Under the pieces are notes generated by a model. It made no database searches, had not been told where the DNA came from, and was given only the letters and a program-made list of their open reading frames with translations. From Maribacter algarum (ex Zhang et al. 2020) (GTDB taxonomy: Bacteria; Bacteroidota; Bacteroidia; Flavobacteriales; Flavobacteriaceae): DNA of 64,000 bases. Below are positions 23,654 to 33,301 of the stretch, piece after piece. The position numbers and the translations under genes were made by a program. Numbering within the stretch: position 1 is the first letter of the stretch; every line of letters begins with the position of its first letter. The stretch covers positions 1 to 64,000 of the forward strand of contig NZ_VATY01000006.1 in assembly GCF_005885635.1 (NCBI RefSeq), in the 5' to 3' direction.

Positions 23654-24784
23654 ATGAGAAAAATAATTTTATCCGTTTTAGGTATTCTTTTGATAATAGG
23701 GGCAGTTTTTGTCTCTAAAATGATTATCGACAGTAAAACAAAGCGAAAACCTAGAGCTGAAAAAGTAGTTAAAACTGTTTTTGCAGAAAATGTAAAAAAC
23801 GGCACTATCAACATAGTAGTGCCAGCAAATGGAAATCTTAGGGCCAAAAGACGCGTAGAGCTCTATTCAGAAGTGCAAGGAGTTTTTCAAGGGGGTTCAA
23901 AACTTTTTAAGACAGGTACATCATATAATAAAGGGGAGACTATTATTCGAATCAATGCTTCGGAGTATGCAGCAAGTGTACAATCTGCAAAAAGTAACCT
24001 CTACAATCAATTGACTTCCATTATGCCCGATTTGCGACTAGATTATCCTGATATTTTCCCTAAATGGCAGGCATATTTGAGTGGATTTGATATGGACAAG
24101 ATTACACCAAAACTTCCGGAAATGCCCACCGAAAAGGAAAAGTTCTTTATTTCCGGTCGCGGTATCTTAACAAGTTTCTACAACGTTAAAAACCTAGAAC
24201 AGCGTTTATCCAAATATCGAATTTCTGCTCCCTTTAAAGGAGTACTTACTGAAGCTTTGGTTACAGAAGGCACCTTAGTTCGTTCTGGTCAAAAACTAGG
24301 TGAGTTTATAAATATAGATAACTATGAACTTGAGGTCGCCGTTAGCAAAGTCTATAGTGATTTGCTGAAAGTAGGTGAAAAGGTAGCCCTATCAAATCTC
24401 GATAAGACAAAAACATATTCAGGTAAGGTATCAAGAATAAATGGGAGTGTGGATCAAGCTTCGCAAACTATAAAGGCATTTATTGAAGTGAACGATAGCA
24501 GCTTGAGAGAAGGTATGTATTTAGAGGCAAATTTAGATGCTAAGGAGGAATCAGATGCTATTGAAATAGATAGAGCCTTACTTTTAGAGAGTGATAAAAT
24601 CTTTATAGTTCGAGATTCTATTTTAGATGTTATTGATGTAAAGCCGGTGTATTTTTCAGATAAGAAAGTGGTTCTAAAAGAAGTGCCAGATGGTACTATA
24701 ATAATCACCAAGCCAGTTGTAGGCGCCTATGCCGGTATGTTGGTAGAGATTTTTGGTGAAACTCCCGCTAAAACAACTAAATAA
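23654..24784 (+). CDS. RND efflux periplasmic adaptor (membrane fusion protein)
   Basis: A 376-residue HlyD/AcrA-type adaptor. It has an N-terminal membrane anchor (IILSVLGILLIIGAVFVSKMI), a biotinyl-lipoyl half-motif (NIVVPANGNLRAKRRVELYSEVQGVF), a short helical hairpin, and the second lipoyl half with beta-barrel (YRISAPFKGVLTEALVTEGTLVRSGQKLGEFINID). It links the inner-membrane pump to TolC. Its TAA overlaps the pump's ATG as TAATG, giving tight coupling. The hairpin is interrupted by a Pro-rich stretch (DFRLDYPDIFPKWQAY-like, about residues 115-165), typical of this Bacteroidota branch. Confidence 0.88.
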   Translation: MRKIILSVLGILLIIGAVFVSKMIIDSKTKRKPRAEKVVKTVFAENVKNGTINIVVPANGNLRAKRRVELYSEVQGVFQGGSKLFKTGTSYNKGETIIRINASEYAASVQSAKSNLYNQLTSIMPDLRLDYPDIFPKWQAYLSGFDMDKITPKLPEMPTEKEKFFISGRGILTSFYNVKNLEQRLSKYRISAPFKGVLTEALVTEGTLVRSGQKLGEFINIDNYELEVAVSKVYSDLLKVGEKVALSNLDKTKTYSGKVSRINGSVDQASQTIKAFIEVNDSSLREGMYLEANLDAKEESDAIEIDRALLLESDKIFIVRDSILDVIDVKPVYFSDKKVVLKEVPDGTIIITKPVVGAYAGMLVEIFGETPAKTTK

Positions 24785-27700
24785 TGAGAAATGTCATAGC
24801 ATATTTCATAAAGTATCATGTTGCGGTAAACGTTATTATCCTAGCATTTGCTGTCTTTGGCATAGTGGGTATGATTTCATTGAAATCTTCTTTTTTCCCA
24901 TTGAGCGATTCTAAGAATATTTCTATTAACATCGTCTATCCTGGTGCCTCTCCATTAGAGATAGAAGAAGGAGTTGTGTTGAAAATTGAGGATAACCTAA
25001 AGGGTCTGGAAGGAGTTGAGCGCGTAACCTCTACATCTCGTGAAAATAGCGGTAGTATCAATGTTGAAATCGAGAAGGGAAGAGATATAGACTTTATGTT
25101 GTTACAAGTAAAGAATGCCGTGGATCGGGTGCCTACTTTCCCAACTGGAATGGAGCCGCTCGTCGTTTCTAAATTTGTATTTGTTCGTCAAACTATAAAT
25201 TTTGCAATAAGTGGAGATGAGGTTCCTCTTGCTACTTTGAAACAGGTTGGTAGAAAAGTCGAAAATGACATCAGGGCGATAGAGGGAATATCTCAAATTA
25301 CGATTACTGGCTATCCCGATGAGGAAATTGAAATAGCCGTAAACGAAAATACTCTTTTGGCCTACGGAATGTCTTTCACTGAGGTTTCCCAAGCCGTCTC
25401 TAATGCCAATATATTAGTGACTGGAGGAAACATTAAAACGAGTGCCGAAGAGTATCTTATTCGGGCCAACAATAGATCCTATTATGGTGATGAACTTTCG
25501 AACTTAATTATTCGTGCTGACGCCTCGGGAAGAACAGTGCGATTGAAAGATGTGGCAGAAATAAGAGATCGGTTTTCCGAGTCGCCGAACGCCTCGTATT
25601 TGAATGGCAATTTGGCAGTTAACATTGGTATCTCAAGTACAAATACAGAAGATTTAATTGGCTCGGCCGAAAAGGTGAAGGAATACATTGAGGAATTCAA
25701 TCAGAAATATAACAATGTGCAGCTAACCATTGTCAGTGATCAATCAACAGTATTAACGCAACGAACAGAGCTTTTGGTTAAAAATGGTTGGATGGGAATG
25801 GTTTTAGTTCTTATTTTCTTATCACTGTTCTTAAATACGCGTTTGGCTTTTTGGGTAGCTTTTGGGCTCCCAATAGCTTTTCTCGGGATGTTTGTTTTTG
25901 CCGGATTTTTTGATGTAACCATCAATGTACTTTCCCTATTCGGAATGATTATCGTAATAGGAATTTTAGTAGATGACGGCATCGTTATTGCGGAAAATAT
26001 CTATCAGCATTATGAAAAAGGAAAGTCTCCGATACAAGCAGCGATTGATGGTACTATGGAAGTTCTTCCACCCATTCTTTCAGCCATTATGACTACAATT
26101 TTGGCCTTTTCAATTTTCCTGTTTTTAGATGGCCGAATAGGTGAATTTTTTGGAGAAGTCTCTGTAATTGTAATTCTAACCTTGGTCGTTTCTCTGGTGG
26201 AAGCTTTAATTATCTTACCAGCTCACTTAGCACATTCCAAAGCCCTTAAACCTGTTAAAGAAGGTCCGAAAACGGGAATTGCAAAAGTATTCGGAAAGCT
26301 TCGTTTAATTAACAAACTTGGTGAACGAATTATGGTATGGTTACGTGACATGGTATATAGCCCAGTTTTACGATTTGCCTTGAGATATAAATTTCTTACT
26401 TTTTCTTTTTTCGTTGTTGCATTGATGTTAACTATGGCTGCCGCCGGTGGCGGTATTATTCGTGGGGCATTCTTTCCTAGATTGGCAAGCGACAGAATAC
26501 AAGTAGAACTCTTGATGCCAAATGGAACCAACGAAAAAGTGACAGATTCCATAATAACCGTAATTGAGGAGAAAGCAGAAAAAGTAAACCAGGAGTTGAC
26601 CGAGGAATATATGAAAGGATATGATAAAAACCTTTTCAAAAACGTCATCAGAAATGTAGGTCCTGGATCTTCGGCGGCTACTTTGACAATAAATCTATTA
26701 CCGGGTGAAGAACGCCCGAATGATTTGCGATCCGACATTGTTTCTAATCGACTGCGTGAATTGGTTGGCCCAATTATAGGGGTTGAAAGTATTATCTATG
26801 GATCAGGTGGAAATTTTGGAGGTTCTCCCGTTTCAGTTTCTTTATTAGGTAATGATATCACTGAACTCAAGGCCGCCAAAAAGGAGCTCAAGGATAACAT
26901 GTTAAACAATGCCGGTCTAAAAGATATTGCTGATAACGACCCTGCTGGGATCAAGGAGATACGCTTACAACTTAAGGAAAATGCATACCTACTGGGTTTA
27001 GACTTAAGAGCAGTAATGAACCAAGTTCGTGCAGGTTTCTTCGGTTCTCAAGCGCAGCGTTTTCAAAGGGGGCAAGACGAGATTCGGGTATGGGTAAGAT
27101 ACGACCGGGAAAATCGTTCTTCAATCAACGATTTGGATGAGATGCGCATCTTAGCTCCGAATGGTATTAGAGTTCCTTTGAAGGAAATAGCAAGTTATTC
27201 TATTGAGCGCGGTGATGTTGCGGTCAATCACTTAGACGGGCAACGCGAGATTCAAATTTCTGCTGACGTTAAAAATGAAAAAGTAGTTAGCGCTACAGAT
27301 GTTATGACCGAGCTTCGTACAGAGGTGATGCCCAAAATACAAGCCAAGTATCCAACTGTTTCTGCTTCCTATGAAGGTCAAAACCGCGAGTTGATTAAAC
27401 TGCAAAAGTCCTTAAAATTTGTAGGGCTATCTGTCTTGGCTTTGATTTATATCACGATAGCTTTTGCCTTCCGTAGTTTTAGCCAACCACTTTTGTTGAT
27501 TTTATTGGTCCCGTTTAGTCTTACTGCAGTGGGCTGGGGGCATTGGTTACATGGACTACCCCTTAATATTTTTTCGCTATTGGGTATAATTGCCCTAATT
27601 GGTATTATGGTCAATGATGGCTTAGTGCTTGTTGGTAAATTTAATATCAACCTTAGGGACGGAATGACCTTTGAGAATGCCATATATGAGGCTGGTCGGT

Positions 27701-28062
27701 CAAGGTTTAGGGCCATTTTTTTGACTTCTATTACCACAATAGCCGGACTAGCACCCTTAATGTTGGAGACTAGTAGGCAAGCTCAGTTCTTAATACCAAT
27801 GGCAGTTTCTATTGCCTACGGTATCGGTTTTGCAACCGTACTGACCTTGATAATGATGCCTATATTTTTGTCTTTCAGCAATAAAGTGAAGGTAGGAGTC
27901 AAATGGCTAGCTACTGGTAATATAATTACAAGGGAAGAAGTAGAAAGGGCCATAAAAGAACAAAAAGAGGAGTTGAATTTACAAGGAGAAATTAATAAAC
28001 CTCAAAATGGTTTACAGGATAACATTTCCCAAAGCTCAAAAACACTTCAAGAAACTTCATGA
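24784..28062 (+). CDS. RND-family efflux pump, inner-membrane subunit
   Basis: A 1092-residue proton-driven RND pump of the AcrB/MdtB type. It has the first TM at residues about 10-32, the porter domain loops, and the TM2-7 block with the conserved acidic pair GILVDDGIVIAENIY in TM4. It has GLSVLALIYITIAFAFRSF and the TM10-12 block with GIMVNDGLVLVGKFN in the second half. It exports drugs, metals or lipids with the upstream adaptor and downstream TolC. The C-terminal 60 residues are hydrophilic and probably cytoplasmic. The TM4 sequence fits the hydrophobic-amphiphile exporter branch better than the heavy-metal branch, but the substrate is not determined. Confidence 0.92.
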   Translation: MRNVIAYFIKYHVAVNVIILAFAVFGIVGMISLKSSFFPLSDSKNISINIVYPGASPLEIEEGVVLKIEDNLKGLEGVERVTSTSRENSGSINVEIEKGRDIDFMLLQVKNAVDRVPTFPTGMEPLVVSKFVFVRQTINFAISGDEVPLATLKQVGRKVENDIRAIEGISQITITGYPDEEIEIAVNENTLLAYGMSFTEVSQAVSNANILVTGGNIKTSAEEYLIRANNRSYYGDELSNLIIRADASGRTVRLKDVAEIRDRFSESPNASYLNGNLAVNIGISSTNTEDLIGSAEKVKEYIEEFNQKYNNVQLTIVSDQSTVLTQRTELLVKNGWMGMVLVLIFLSLFLNTRLAFWVAFGLPIAFLGMFVFAGFFDVTINVLSLFGMIIVIGILVDDGIVIAENIYQHYEKGKSPIQAAIDGTMEVLPPILSAIMTTILAFSIFLFLDGRIGEFFGEVSVIVILTLVVSLVEALIILPAHLAHSKALKPVKEGPKTGIAKVFGKLRLINKLGERIMVWLRDMVYSPVLRFALRYKFLTFSFFVVALMLTMAAAGGGIIRGAFFPRLASDRIQVELLMPNGTNEKVTDSIITVIEEKAEKVNQELTEEYMKGYDKNLFKNVIRNVGPGSSAATLTINLLPGEERPNDLRSDIVSNRLRELVGPIIGVESIIYGSGGNFGGSPVSVSLLGNDITELKAAKKELKDNMLNNAGLKDIADNDPAGIKEIRLQLKENAYLLGLDLRAVMNQVRAGFFGSQAQRFQRGQDEIRVWVRYDRENRSSINDLDEMRILAPNGIRVPLKEIASYSIERGDVAVNHLDGQREIQISADVKNEKVVSATDVMTELRTEVMPKIQAKYPTVSASYEGQNRELIKLQKSLKFVGLSVLALIYITIAFAFRSFSQPLLLILLVPFSLTAVGWGHWLHGLPLNIFSLLGIIALIGIMVNDGLVLVGKFNINLRDGMTFENAIYEAGRSRFRAIFLTSITTIAGLAPLMLETSRQAQFLIPMAVSIAYGIGFATVLTLIMMPIFLSFSNKVKVGVKWLATGNIITREEVERAIKEQKEELNLQGEINKPQNGLQDNISQSSKTLQETS

Positions 28063-28083
28063 GAATTTAGAAGGTAAGATAGA

Positions 28084-29433
28084 ATGAAAAATAAACGTAT
28101 TATCCCAATCCTTTTCATATTTGCATTCACCTCGCTTTCTGCACAAGATAAGTTGTTAGCGAAGCAAGATGCGGTTAGGCTGGCTTTGGAAAATAATTTC
28201 GGAATCAAAGTTGCAAGAAATCAAGTTGAGATTGCAAAGAATAATAAGAGTGTACTGAACTCGGGTTACCTTCCAACTTTGACCAATTCGACCACTGCCA
28301 ATTACAATCGGGATGATTCCGTAATTGAATTCCCAGGTGTATTCCGTGATGATGGTAGTCCAAGACCTGATGTCGATATATACAAAGCAGAAGCACAGCG
28401 GTACAACTCTACCTTGAATGCGAATTACACGCTTTTTGATGGTATGGGTCGTTTTTATAATTATAAGCGATTAAAAGAACAATATCAATTAAGCGAGCTT
28501 CAGGCAAGGGAAACCATAGAGAATACAATGCTTCAACTTTTTAGTGTCTATTTTGAGGTTGCTCGGATAACTGAGAACCAAAATGTATTGCAACAAGCAC
28601 TCGAGATTTCTACACAAAGAATTAAAAGAGCCGAGTACGCATTTGAATATGGACAGAATACCAAACTGGATATTTTAAACGCTCAAGTGGATGTAACCAA
28701 TGACAGCATCAATTTATTGAATACAAAACAGCAATTGGCCAACACCAAGCGTGATTTGAACGTTGTTTTGAACCAAGATTTGAATGAGAAGTTTCAGGTG
28801 GATACGCTGGTTGCTTTCATTCCGAAACTACAATTGGAAGAGTTTGTGGAGCAAGCCAAGTTAAATAATGTGGCACTACTGCAGACGGAGCGGAATTTAG
28901 CAATCAATGCATACGACATTAAGGTTAATAAATCAGGATATCTACCTAATATTGGCTTAAATGGATCCTATGGTTGGAATTTAAATCAAAGTGCTGCATC
29001 GGCCTTCTTTCCAGGAACAAATAATACAACATGGAATTTTGGTTTAGGAGCCAGTCTAACATGGAATTTATTTGATGGAGGAGGAACTACCGTACGAGTC
29101 AAAAATGCAAAAATCGCCTACGAAAACCAGGAATTGTTGAAACAGCAAGTAGAGTTGGAAGTTAATAGGGATATTCAAAATGCACTTGCCATATATGATA
29201 ATCGATTGAACATTTTTAATATTCAGGAGCAAAATGTTTTGACCAATCTGAACAACTTTGAACGTTCAAAAGAACAGTTTCAGTTGGGCCGCATTACATC
29301 TATTGAATTCCGTCAGGCCCAGGTAAACCTTTTAAATGCTCAGACAAATAAGAATTTAGCTAAATACGATGCTAAGCTGGCGGAATTACAATTACTTCAG
29401 TTAACGGGGCAGTTGTTGAATATAGAATTCTAA
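28084..29433 (+). CDS. TolC-family outer-membrane efflux protein
   Basis: A 449-residue outer-membrane factor with a signal peptide (MKNKRIIPILFIFAFTSLSAQ). Two structural repeats of long helices and barrel strands are visible (VRLALENNFGIKVARNQVEIAKNNKS and the later VKNAKIAYENQELLKQQVELEVNRDIQNALAIYDNRL). It forms the exit duct of the MarR-regulated RND pump and is the last gene of that operon, 21 bases after the pump. It is distinct from the other TolC-type protein at 34950, which belongs to the ABC locus. Confidence 0.9.
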   Translation: MKNKRIIPILFIFAFTSLSAQDKLLAKQDAVRLALENNFGIKVARNQVEIAKNNKSVLNSGYLPTLTNSTTANYNRDDSVIEFPGVFRDDGSPRPDVDIYKAEAQRYNSTLNANYTLFDGMGRFYNYKRLKEQYQLSELQARETIENTMLQLFSVYFEVARITENQNVLQQALEISTQRIKRAEYAFEYGQNTKLDILNAQVDVTNDSINLLNTKQQLANTKRDLNVVLNQDLNEKFQVDTLVAFIPKLQLEEFVEQAKLNNVALLQTERNLAINAYDIKVNKSGYLPNIGLNGSYGWNLNQSAASAFFPGTNNTTWNFGLGASLTWNLFDGGGTTVRVKNAKIAYENQELLKQQVELEVNRDIQNALAIYDNRLNIFNIQEQNVLTNLNNFERSKEQFQLGRITSIEFRQAQVNLLNAQTNKNLAKYDAKLAELQLLQLTGQLLNIEF

Positions 29434-29462
29434 AATCTTCACCGTATATTTAGTCAGCTACA

Positions 29463-30497
29463 ATGCATCATAGTATGGCTAATATAGGTATCGGAATTAT
29501 AGGAACGGGTTCAATAGCAAAGACTTTTGCAAAGTGTATCTCTGAGTTAGAGCATGTCGATTTGATTGCCCTTCTCACTAAATCTTCCAATCGTATCGGT
29601 GAAATAGAACAGCAGTTTGGAGTGACTGTTTTTTCTGATATGGCCACTTTTCTTGATAACTCAGAAATGAGTCTTGTATGTGTTTGCAACGAAAGTGGAA
29701 ACCACGGTGAAGCAATTAAGCAATCTGCTATGGCTGGTAAACATGTTCTGTGCGAAAAGCCATTAGAGGTTACTCCTGAAAAAGTCGATGAGGTTATTGA
29801 AATTTGCAAAGCCCAAAATGTCATATTAGGCTGCGTATTTCAAAACCGTTGCACTTCTGACTATCAAGCCTTGTACAAGGTTGTAAAAGAAGGAACTTTG
29901 GGCAAACTCTTAATGGGAAATGCCCATATCAATTGGTATCGAAATAAAGACTACTATGCCCTAAGCGAATGGAGAGGAACCAAACAATTTGATGGTGGAG
30001 CAGCCTTTATTAATCAAGGCATACATACGATAGATTTACTTTTGAATGTTATGGGCCCTGTACATTCCGTTTTTGGCAATGTGCAAACCATGGTTCATGA
30101 CATAGAGGGGGAAGATGTAGGTGCTGGAATACTAAATTTTAAAAATGGTGCTATCGGAACCATTACCGCTGGCACTTCACTTTATCCTGGGTATCCTGAA
30201 AGGTTGGAAATTTACGGTGAAAGAGGGAGCGTAATTCTGGAGGCGGGAAAAATCAAGCAATGGAATGTTGAAAGTGTATCTCCTCCGGAAATAGTCCATA
30301 ACGTTAATTCCACAACTGGTGCTTCAGACCCAACAAGCATTGGTCATTTAAATCATAAAATTGTGATACAAGATATGATTGATGCCATCAAAGAAAATAG
30401 GCCTCCTATGGTAGATGGTAAAGAGGCAAGGAAATCTGTGGAAGTCATTGCTGCAATCTATCGTTCTTCAGAAAAGGGCCAGCAGGTTACCTTATAG
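29463..30497 (+). CDS. Gfo/Idh/MocA-family oxidoreductase
   Basis: A 344-residue NAD(P)-dependent oxidoreductase. The Rossmann motif GIGIIGTGSIAKTF and the EKP signature (CEKPLEVTPEKVDE) are clear. The C-terminal alpha/beta domain has the conserved GGAAFINQGIHTIDLL segment with the catalytic His. Substrates in this family are sugars, inositols or related polyols. The start may be the ATG at 29475 (MANIGIG), which matches relatives better. It lies 29 bases after the TolC gene but has no evident functional link to efflux. Confidence 0.9.
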   Translation: MHHSMANIGIGIIGTGSIAKTFAKCISELEHVDLIALLTKSSNRIGEIEQQFGVTVFSDMATFLDNSEMSLVCVCNESGNHGEAIKQSAMAGKHVLCEKPLEVTPEKVDEVIEICKAQNVILGCVFQNRCTSDYQALYKVVKEGTLGKLLMGNAHINWYRNKDYYALSEWRGTKQFDGGAAFINQGIHTIDLLLNVMGPVHSVFGNVQTMVHDIEGEDVGAGILNFKNGAIGTITAGTSLYPGYPERLEIYGERGSVILEAGKIKQWNVESVSPPEIVHNVNSTTGASDPTSIGHLNHKIVIQDMIDAIKENRPPMVDGKEARKSVEVIAAIYRSSEKGQQVTL

Positions 30498-30731
30498 TTT
30501 TGAATCTTCTATCTGAGGTTTCTTCCAAAATAAATAATATCCATTCACCAAAAGAATGGCCACATTTGTAATAATCACGGGAATGCTGGGAAGCATAACT
30601 CCGTAAGCTACAAAAAGAGCGCATCCGATTGAATTAATGATTCTTAGTTTACGAATATCCTTGTTGAAAAATGAAAGTAATACAAATAGACTTGCGAGGT
30701 AGCCTACAATTTCGGTTGGGTTTATATTCAT
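30492..30731 (-). CDS. YgjV-like small membrane protein
   Basis: A 79-residue protein with three membrane segments (EIVGYLASLFVLLSFFN, LRIINSIGCALFVAYGVML, IPVIITNVAILLVNGYYLF). The pattern LRIINSIGCALFVAYG and the Asn in the last helix fit the YgjV/PQ-loop-like family, often misnamed uroporphyrinogen decarboxylase in databases. I use the ATG at 30731; the TTG at 30749 is unlikely. The 3' end overlaps the convergent oxidoreductase gene by 6 bases. Function unknown; related SemiSWEET proteins are sugar transporters. Confidence 0.75.
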   Translation of the reverse strand: MNINPTEIVGYLASLFVLLSFFNKDIRKLRIINSIGCALFVAYGVMLPSIPVIITNVAILLVNGYYLFWKKPQIEDSKL

Positions 30732-30818
30732 GTATACAAAGCTAATCAATTACTAACGGCAATCGTTTTAAGCAGTTCTTTTTAAAAATTGTAAATTTTG
30801 ATAAAATATTTTTGGAGT

Positions 30819-31319
30819 ATGAAGAAATATATATCCGGGTTTTGTGTCTTTCTGTTGTTTTCTTGCATGGAGGAACAAGTAATGACCTCAGAAGCTGAGA
30901 AAGAACTAATCAAGGAAATAGTGACACAAGAAACTCTCGCCTATATGGAAAAAAACTATCAAAAATGGAGTTCTTTTTGGAACCATAGTGATGAGGTCTT
31001 GCGATTGGATATTTCAGATTCAGGCTTTTCACAAACAAGAGGTTGGGAGAAAAATGGTGCTCACATAGAAACTTTTTTTGTGGAAAACCCTGAGCCAATT
31101 ACTTCCACTTTTGAGAACTCAAATTACCTTATTTTCTGTGACTCTGAACTGGCATGGGCGGCATTCGATCAGAAGTGGACTACGAATTCAGGAGATGAAA
31201 GTTTGGCAAAAGCAACAGTTACCCTTGTAAAAAAATCAAACGATTGGGAAATCATATCCTATACCGCAATACAATACGAACCAGATGCGGGTGAAGCCAA
31301 TACCTTGACGAGAGAGTAG
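30819..31319 (+). CDS. NTF2-like lipoprotein
   Basis: A 166-residue lipoprotein: MKKYISGFCVFLLFSC ends in a lipobox. The mature protein has an NTF2/DUF4440-like fold (LIKEIVTQETLAYMEKNYQKWSSFW, ELAWAAFDQKW, NDWEIISYTAIQYEPD). The ATG at 30819 is preceded by GGAG and begins the signal sequence, so it is better than the upstream ATA-region start at 30798. No catalytic residues can be assigned. It is a single gene between the YgjV-like gene and an unknown membrane protein. Confidence 0.78.
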   Translation: MKKYISGFCVFLLFSCMEEQVMTSEAEKELIKEIVTQETLAYMEKNYQKWSSFWNHSDEVLRLDISDSGFSQTRGWEKNGAHIETFFVENPEPITSTFENSNYLIFCDSELAWAAFDQKWTTNSGDESLAKATVTLVKKSNDWEIISYTAIQYEPDAGEANTLTRE

Positions 31320-31413
31320 GATAGGAGACAGGTCATCCCTAGTTAAGTTTACTAAAGTTCAAATAAATGGTATTTGAAACACGTTAATAAGGGTGAGTTT
31401 AATAAAAATAGAA

Positions 31414-31935
31414 ATGGATTTAGCCAGACATTGCGCGTTATGCGATTACCAAGTAGTTGACTTGAAAGATGGAACAACTTGTAGGTTAACCAATAAAAAA
31501 CCCGTATTCGACAGAACCTGCCCGAAAATTGAATTGAATGAAAAATTTGAGCAAAAAATAAAAAAAATAAATATTGAATTTGAGAACGTAAAAAGAACTA
31601 AGACGGATACTTACGGCCATGTTTTGATTTACACTGTAATAAGCTTGGCAGTCATATTTGCGGGGTATTATCTTGGAAAATACGCATGGGATGGGGGAGT
31701 AATATCTACTGCACCTTTAATTGTAATTGCTGTTGGGTTAGTAGTTCTGGTTTTCGCATTTGGACCCCTGAACAAATTCAGAAATGATTTTTCAATCACA
31801 AAAGGGAACAAAGATAAACTTGACGAAGTGCTAGATTTGTATAATATCAATTATGAAATAGAATTGAAATATGGCAAGGAGATTCATGGTACCAAACAAG
31901 TTCAAGCTGAATTAAAAATAAATAAACGACATTAG
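31414..31935 (+). CDS. Unknown protein: Cys-rich N-terminus, two membrane segments
   Basis: The protein begins MDLARHCALCDYQVVDLKDG, with further Cys at TCRL and TCPKI, suggesting a small zinc-binding knuckle. Two membrane helices follow (VLIYTVISLAVIFAGYYLG and APLIVIAVGLVVLVFAFG), then a charged cytoplasmic tail. A GTG at 31393 would add seven residues. I do not assign a family. It is isolated, ending 16 bases before the convergent histidine kinase gene. Confidence 0.68.
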   Translation: MDLARHCALCDYQVVDLKDGTTCRLTNKKPVFDRTCPKIELNEKFEQKIKKINIEFENVKRTKTDTYGHVLIYTVISLAVIFAGYYLGKYAWDGGVISTAPLIVIAVGLVVLVFAFGPLNKFRNDFSITKGNKDKLDEVLDLYNINYEIELKYGKEIHGTKQVQAELKINKRH

Positions 31936-31951
31936 ATCGAATAAAAAAATG

Positions 31952-33301
31952 TCAAAAAACCAAAACAAAAGAAGTTTTGACAGTGGGAATCGACTGAACT
32001 TTTATTGTACCGCCATGCAAACGCATAATCTGTTTTGACAAACTAAGCCCTATTCCTGTTCCAGTGTTCTTAGTGGTAAAAAACGGCACAAATATTTCAT
32101 CCATAAGTTCAGATGATATTCCTGGGCCATTATCCTGAACTTTCAGGTACTTTTTATCGTTGGAGTTAATGCCGGCTATAAGTTGAATGGTTCCATTTTC
32201 TTGATTTTCTAAAGATTGCTGGGCATTTTTCCCTAGGTTCAGCAATACCTGTGTAATTTGCTTTTCGTCCAAATAAAGCTCAAGTTCTACGGGCTTTACT
32301 AAAATTTCAATTTTCACTTTTTTCAAATCCTTTTGCTCATCTAACAAAATCTTTATTTTTTCCAAAAGGGATAGAGCAGATACTAACTCTTTATCGGGTT
32401 CCGGCATACTTAAAAATGTTCTATAAGACTGAACAAAACTCATAAGGTCACTTCCTTGATTCTTAATAACCTCTAGCCCCTTTGCTGTGGTATTAATCTG
32501 GTCTTGTGAAAAATTTTCAGGCTCGATTAATTTGGAACCTGATTTAAAGTAGCTCAATATAGATTCCGATATTGATGTAATAGGCGTAATGGTATTCATG
32601 ATTTCATGTGTCAGTACTCGAATGAGTTTTACCCAAGAATCTGTTTCCTTCTCATCCAATTCTTTATGAATATCATGAACAACAACTAGTAAGAGTGTAT
32701 TCTCTTCGATATTAATTGGAGTACACTTTATACTCAATTCTCGATTACCTCTCTCGTTTCCTAATTTGTAAATAGTATTCTCAAAAGGAGCTAAATCAGC
32801 GAAAAGCGCATAAAGCTCATTGTCGATCATCTTGAGTTGTTTTACATGATTTAGAGGGCGGTAATTCAAAAGATCTTGTACTGTAGGATTAGCATAAAGA
32901 ATGTGTCCCTTAGGGTTTACCGTGAAAATTCCAATGTCAGCTTGTCTTAATATTTCTTGATAATACTGTTCCTGAGCTTGTTTTTTTACATAAATATCTT
33001 GAATCATTGCATTGAGCATATTCAGACTATGATTTAATTCTTCTAATGATTTTACACTTAGTTTTTCAGGAAAGCGTAGGGTGAAATCTTCATTTTTAAT
33101 AGCATCAAAGAAATAAGCGATTTTTCTATTGGTTTGGTTGACAAAGTATATTAAGGAAGAAGTTTGGGCGATGAGCAAGATAGTTGCAATACCTGTTGCT
33201 ATATACTGTTTTTCAAAAAAGAAATAAACCGCTGCGACGGCCGAAACGGTAATAAAAATGATACGAAGTACCATTTGTAAATAAATGTTTCTACTTACCA
33301 T
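31952..33301 (-). CDS. PAS-containing sensor histidine kinase
   Basis: A 449-residue membrane kinase. Two membrane helices (about 10-29 and 33-54) are followed by a short HAMP-like linker, a PAS domain (about 115-215; ADIGIFTVNPKGHILYANPTVQDLL), and a HisKA-like helix with phospho-accepting His232 (VLTHEIMNTITPI). The HATPase core has N-box LLNLGKNAQQSLEN, VQDNGPGI and TGIGLSLSKQIM. There is almost no periplasmic loop, so it senses within the membrane or cytoplasm. Its ATG overlaps the regulator stop as TAATG, so the two are translated together. The HTHxxN-type box is typical of NtrB-like kinases paired with sigma-54 activators. Confidence 0.9.
   Translation of the reverse strand: MVSRNIYLQMVLRIIFITVSAVAAVYFFFEKQYIATGIATILLIAQTSSLIYFVNQTNRKIAYFFDAIKNEDFTLRFPEKLSVKSLEELNHSLNMLNAMIQDIYVKKQAQEQYYQEILRQADIGIFTVNPKGHILYANPTVQDLLNYRPLNHVKQLKMIDNELYALFADLAPFENTIYKLGNERGNRELSIKCTPINIEENTLLLVVVHDIHKELDEKETDSWVKLIRVLTHEIMNTITPITSISESILSYFKSGSKLIEPENFSQDQINTTAKGLEVIKNQGSDLMSFVQSYRTFLSMPEPDKELVSALSLLEKIKILLDEQKDLKKVKIEILVKPVELELYLDEKQITQVLLNLGKNAQQSLENQENGTIQLIAGINSNDKKYLKVQDNGPGISSELMDEIFVPFFTTKNTGTGIGLSLSKQIMRLHGGTIKVQSIPTVKTSFVLVF

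Noticed and set aside
31928-31953. GACATT...AATGTC stem with A-run as a terminator between convergent genes
   Set aside because: Only six base pairs, with a 14-base loop, overlapping the stop codon; too weak to call.
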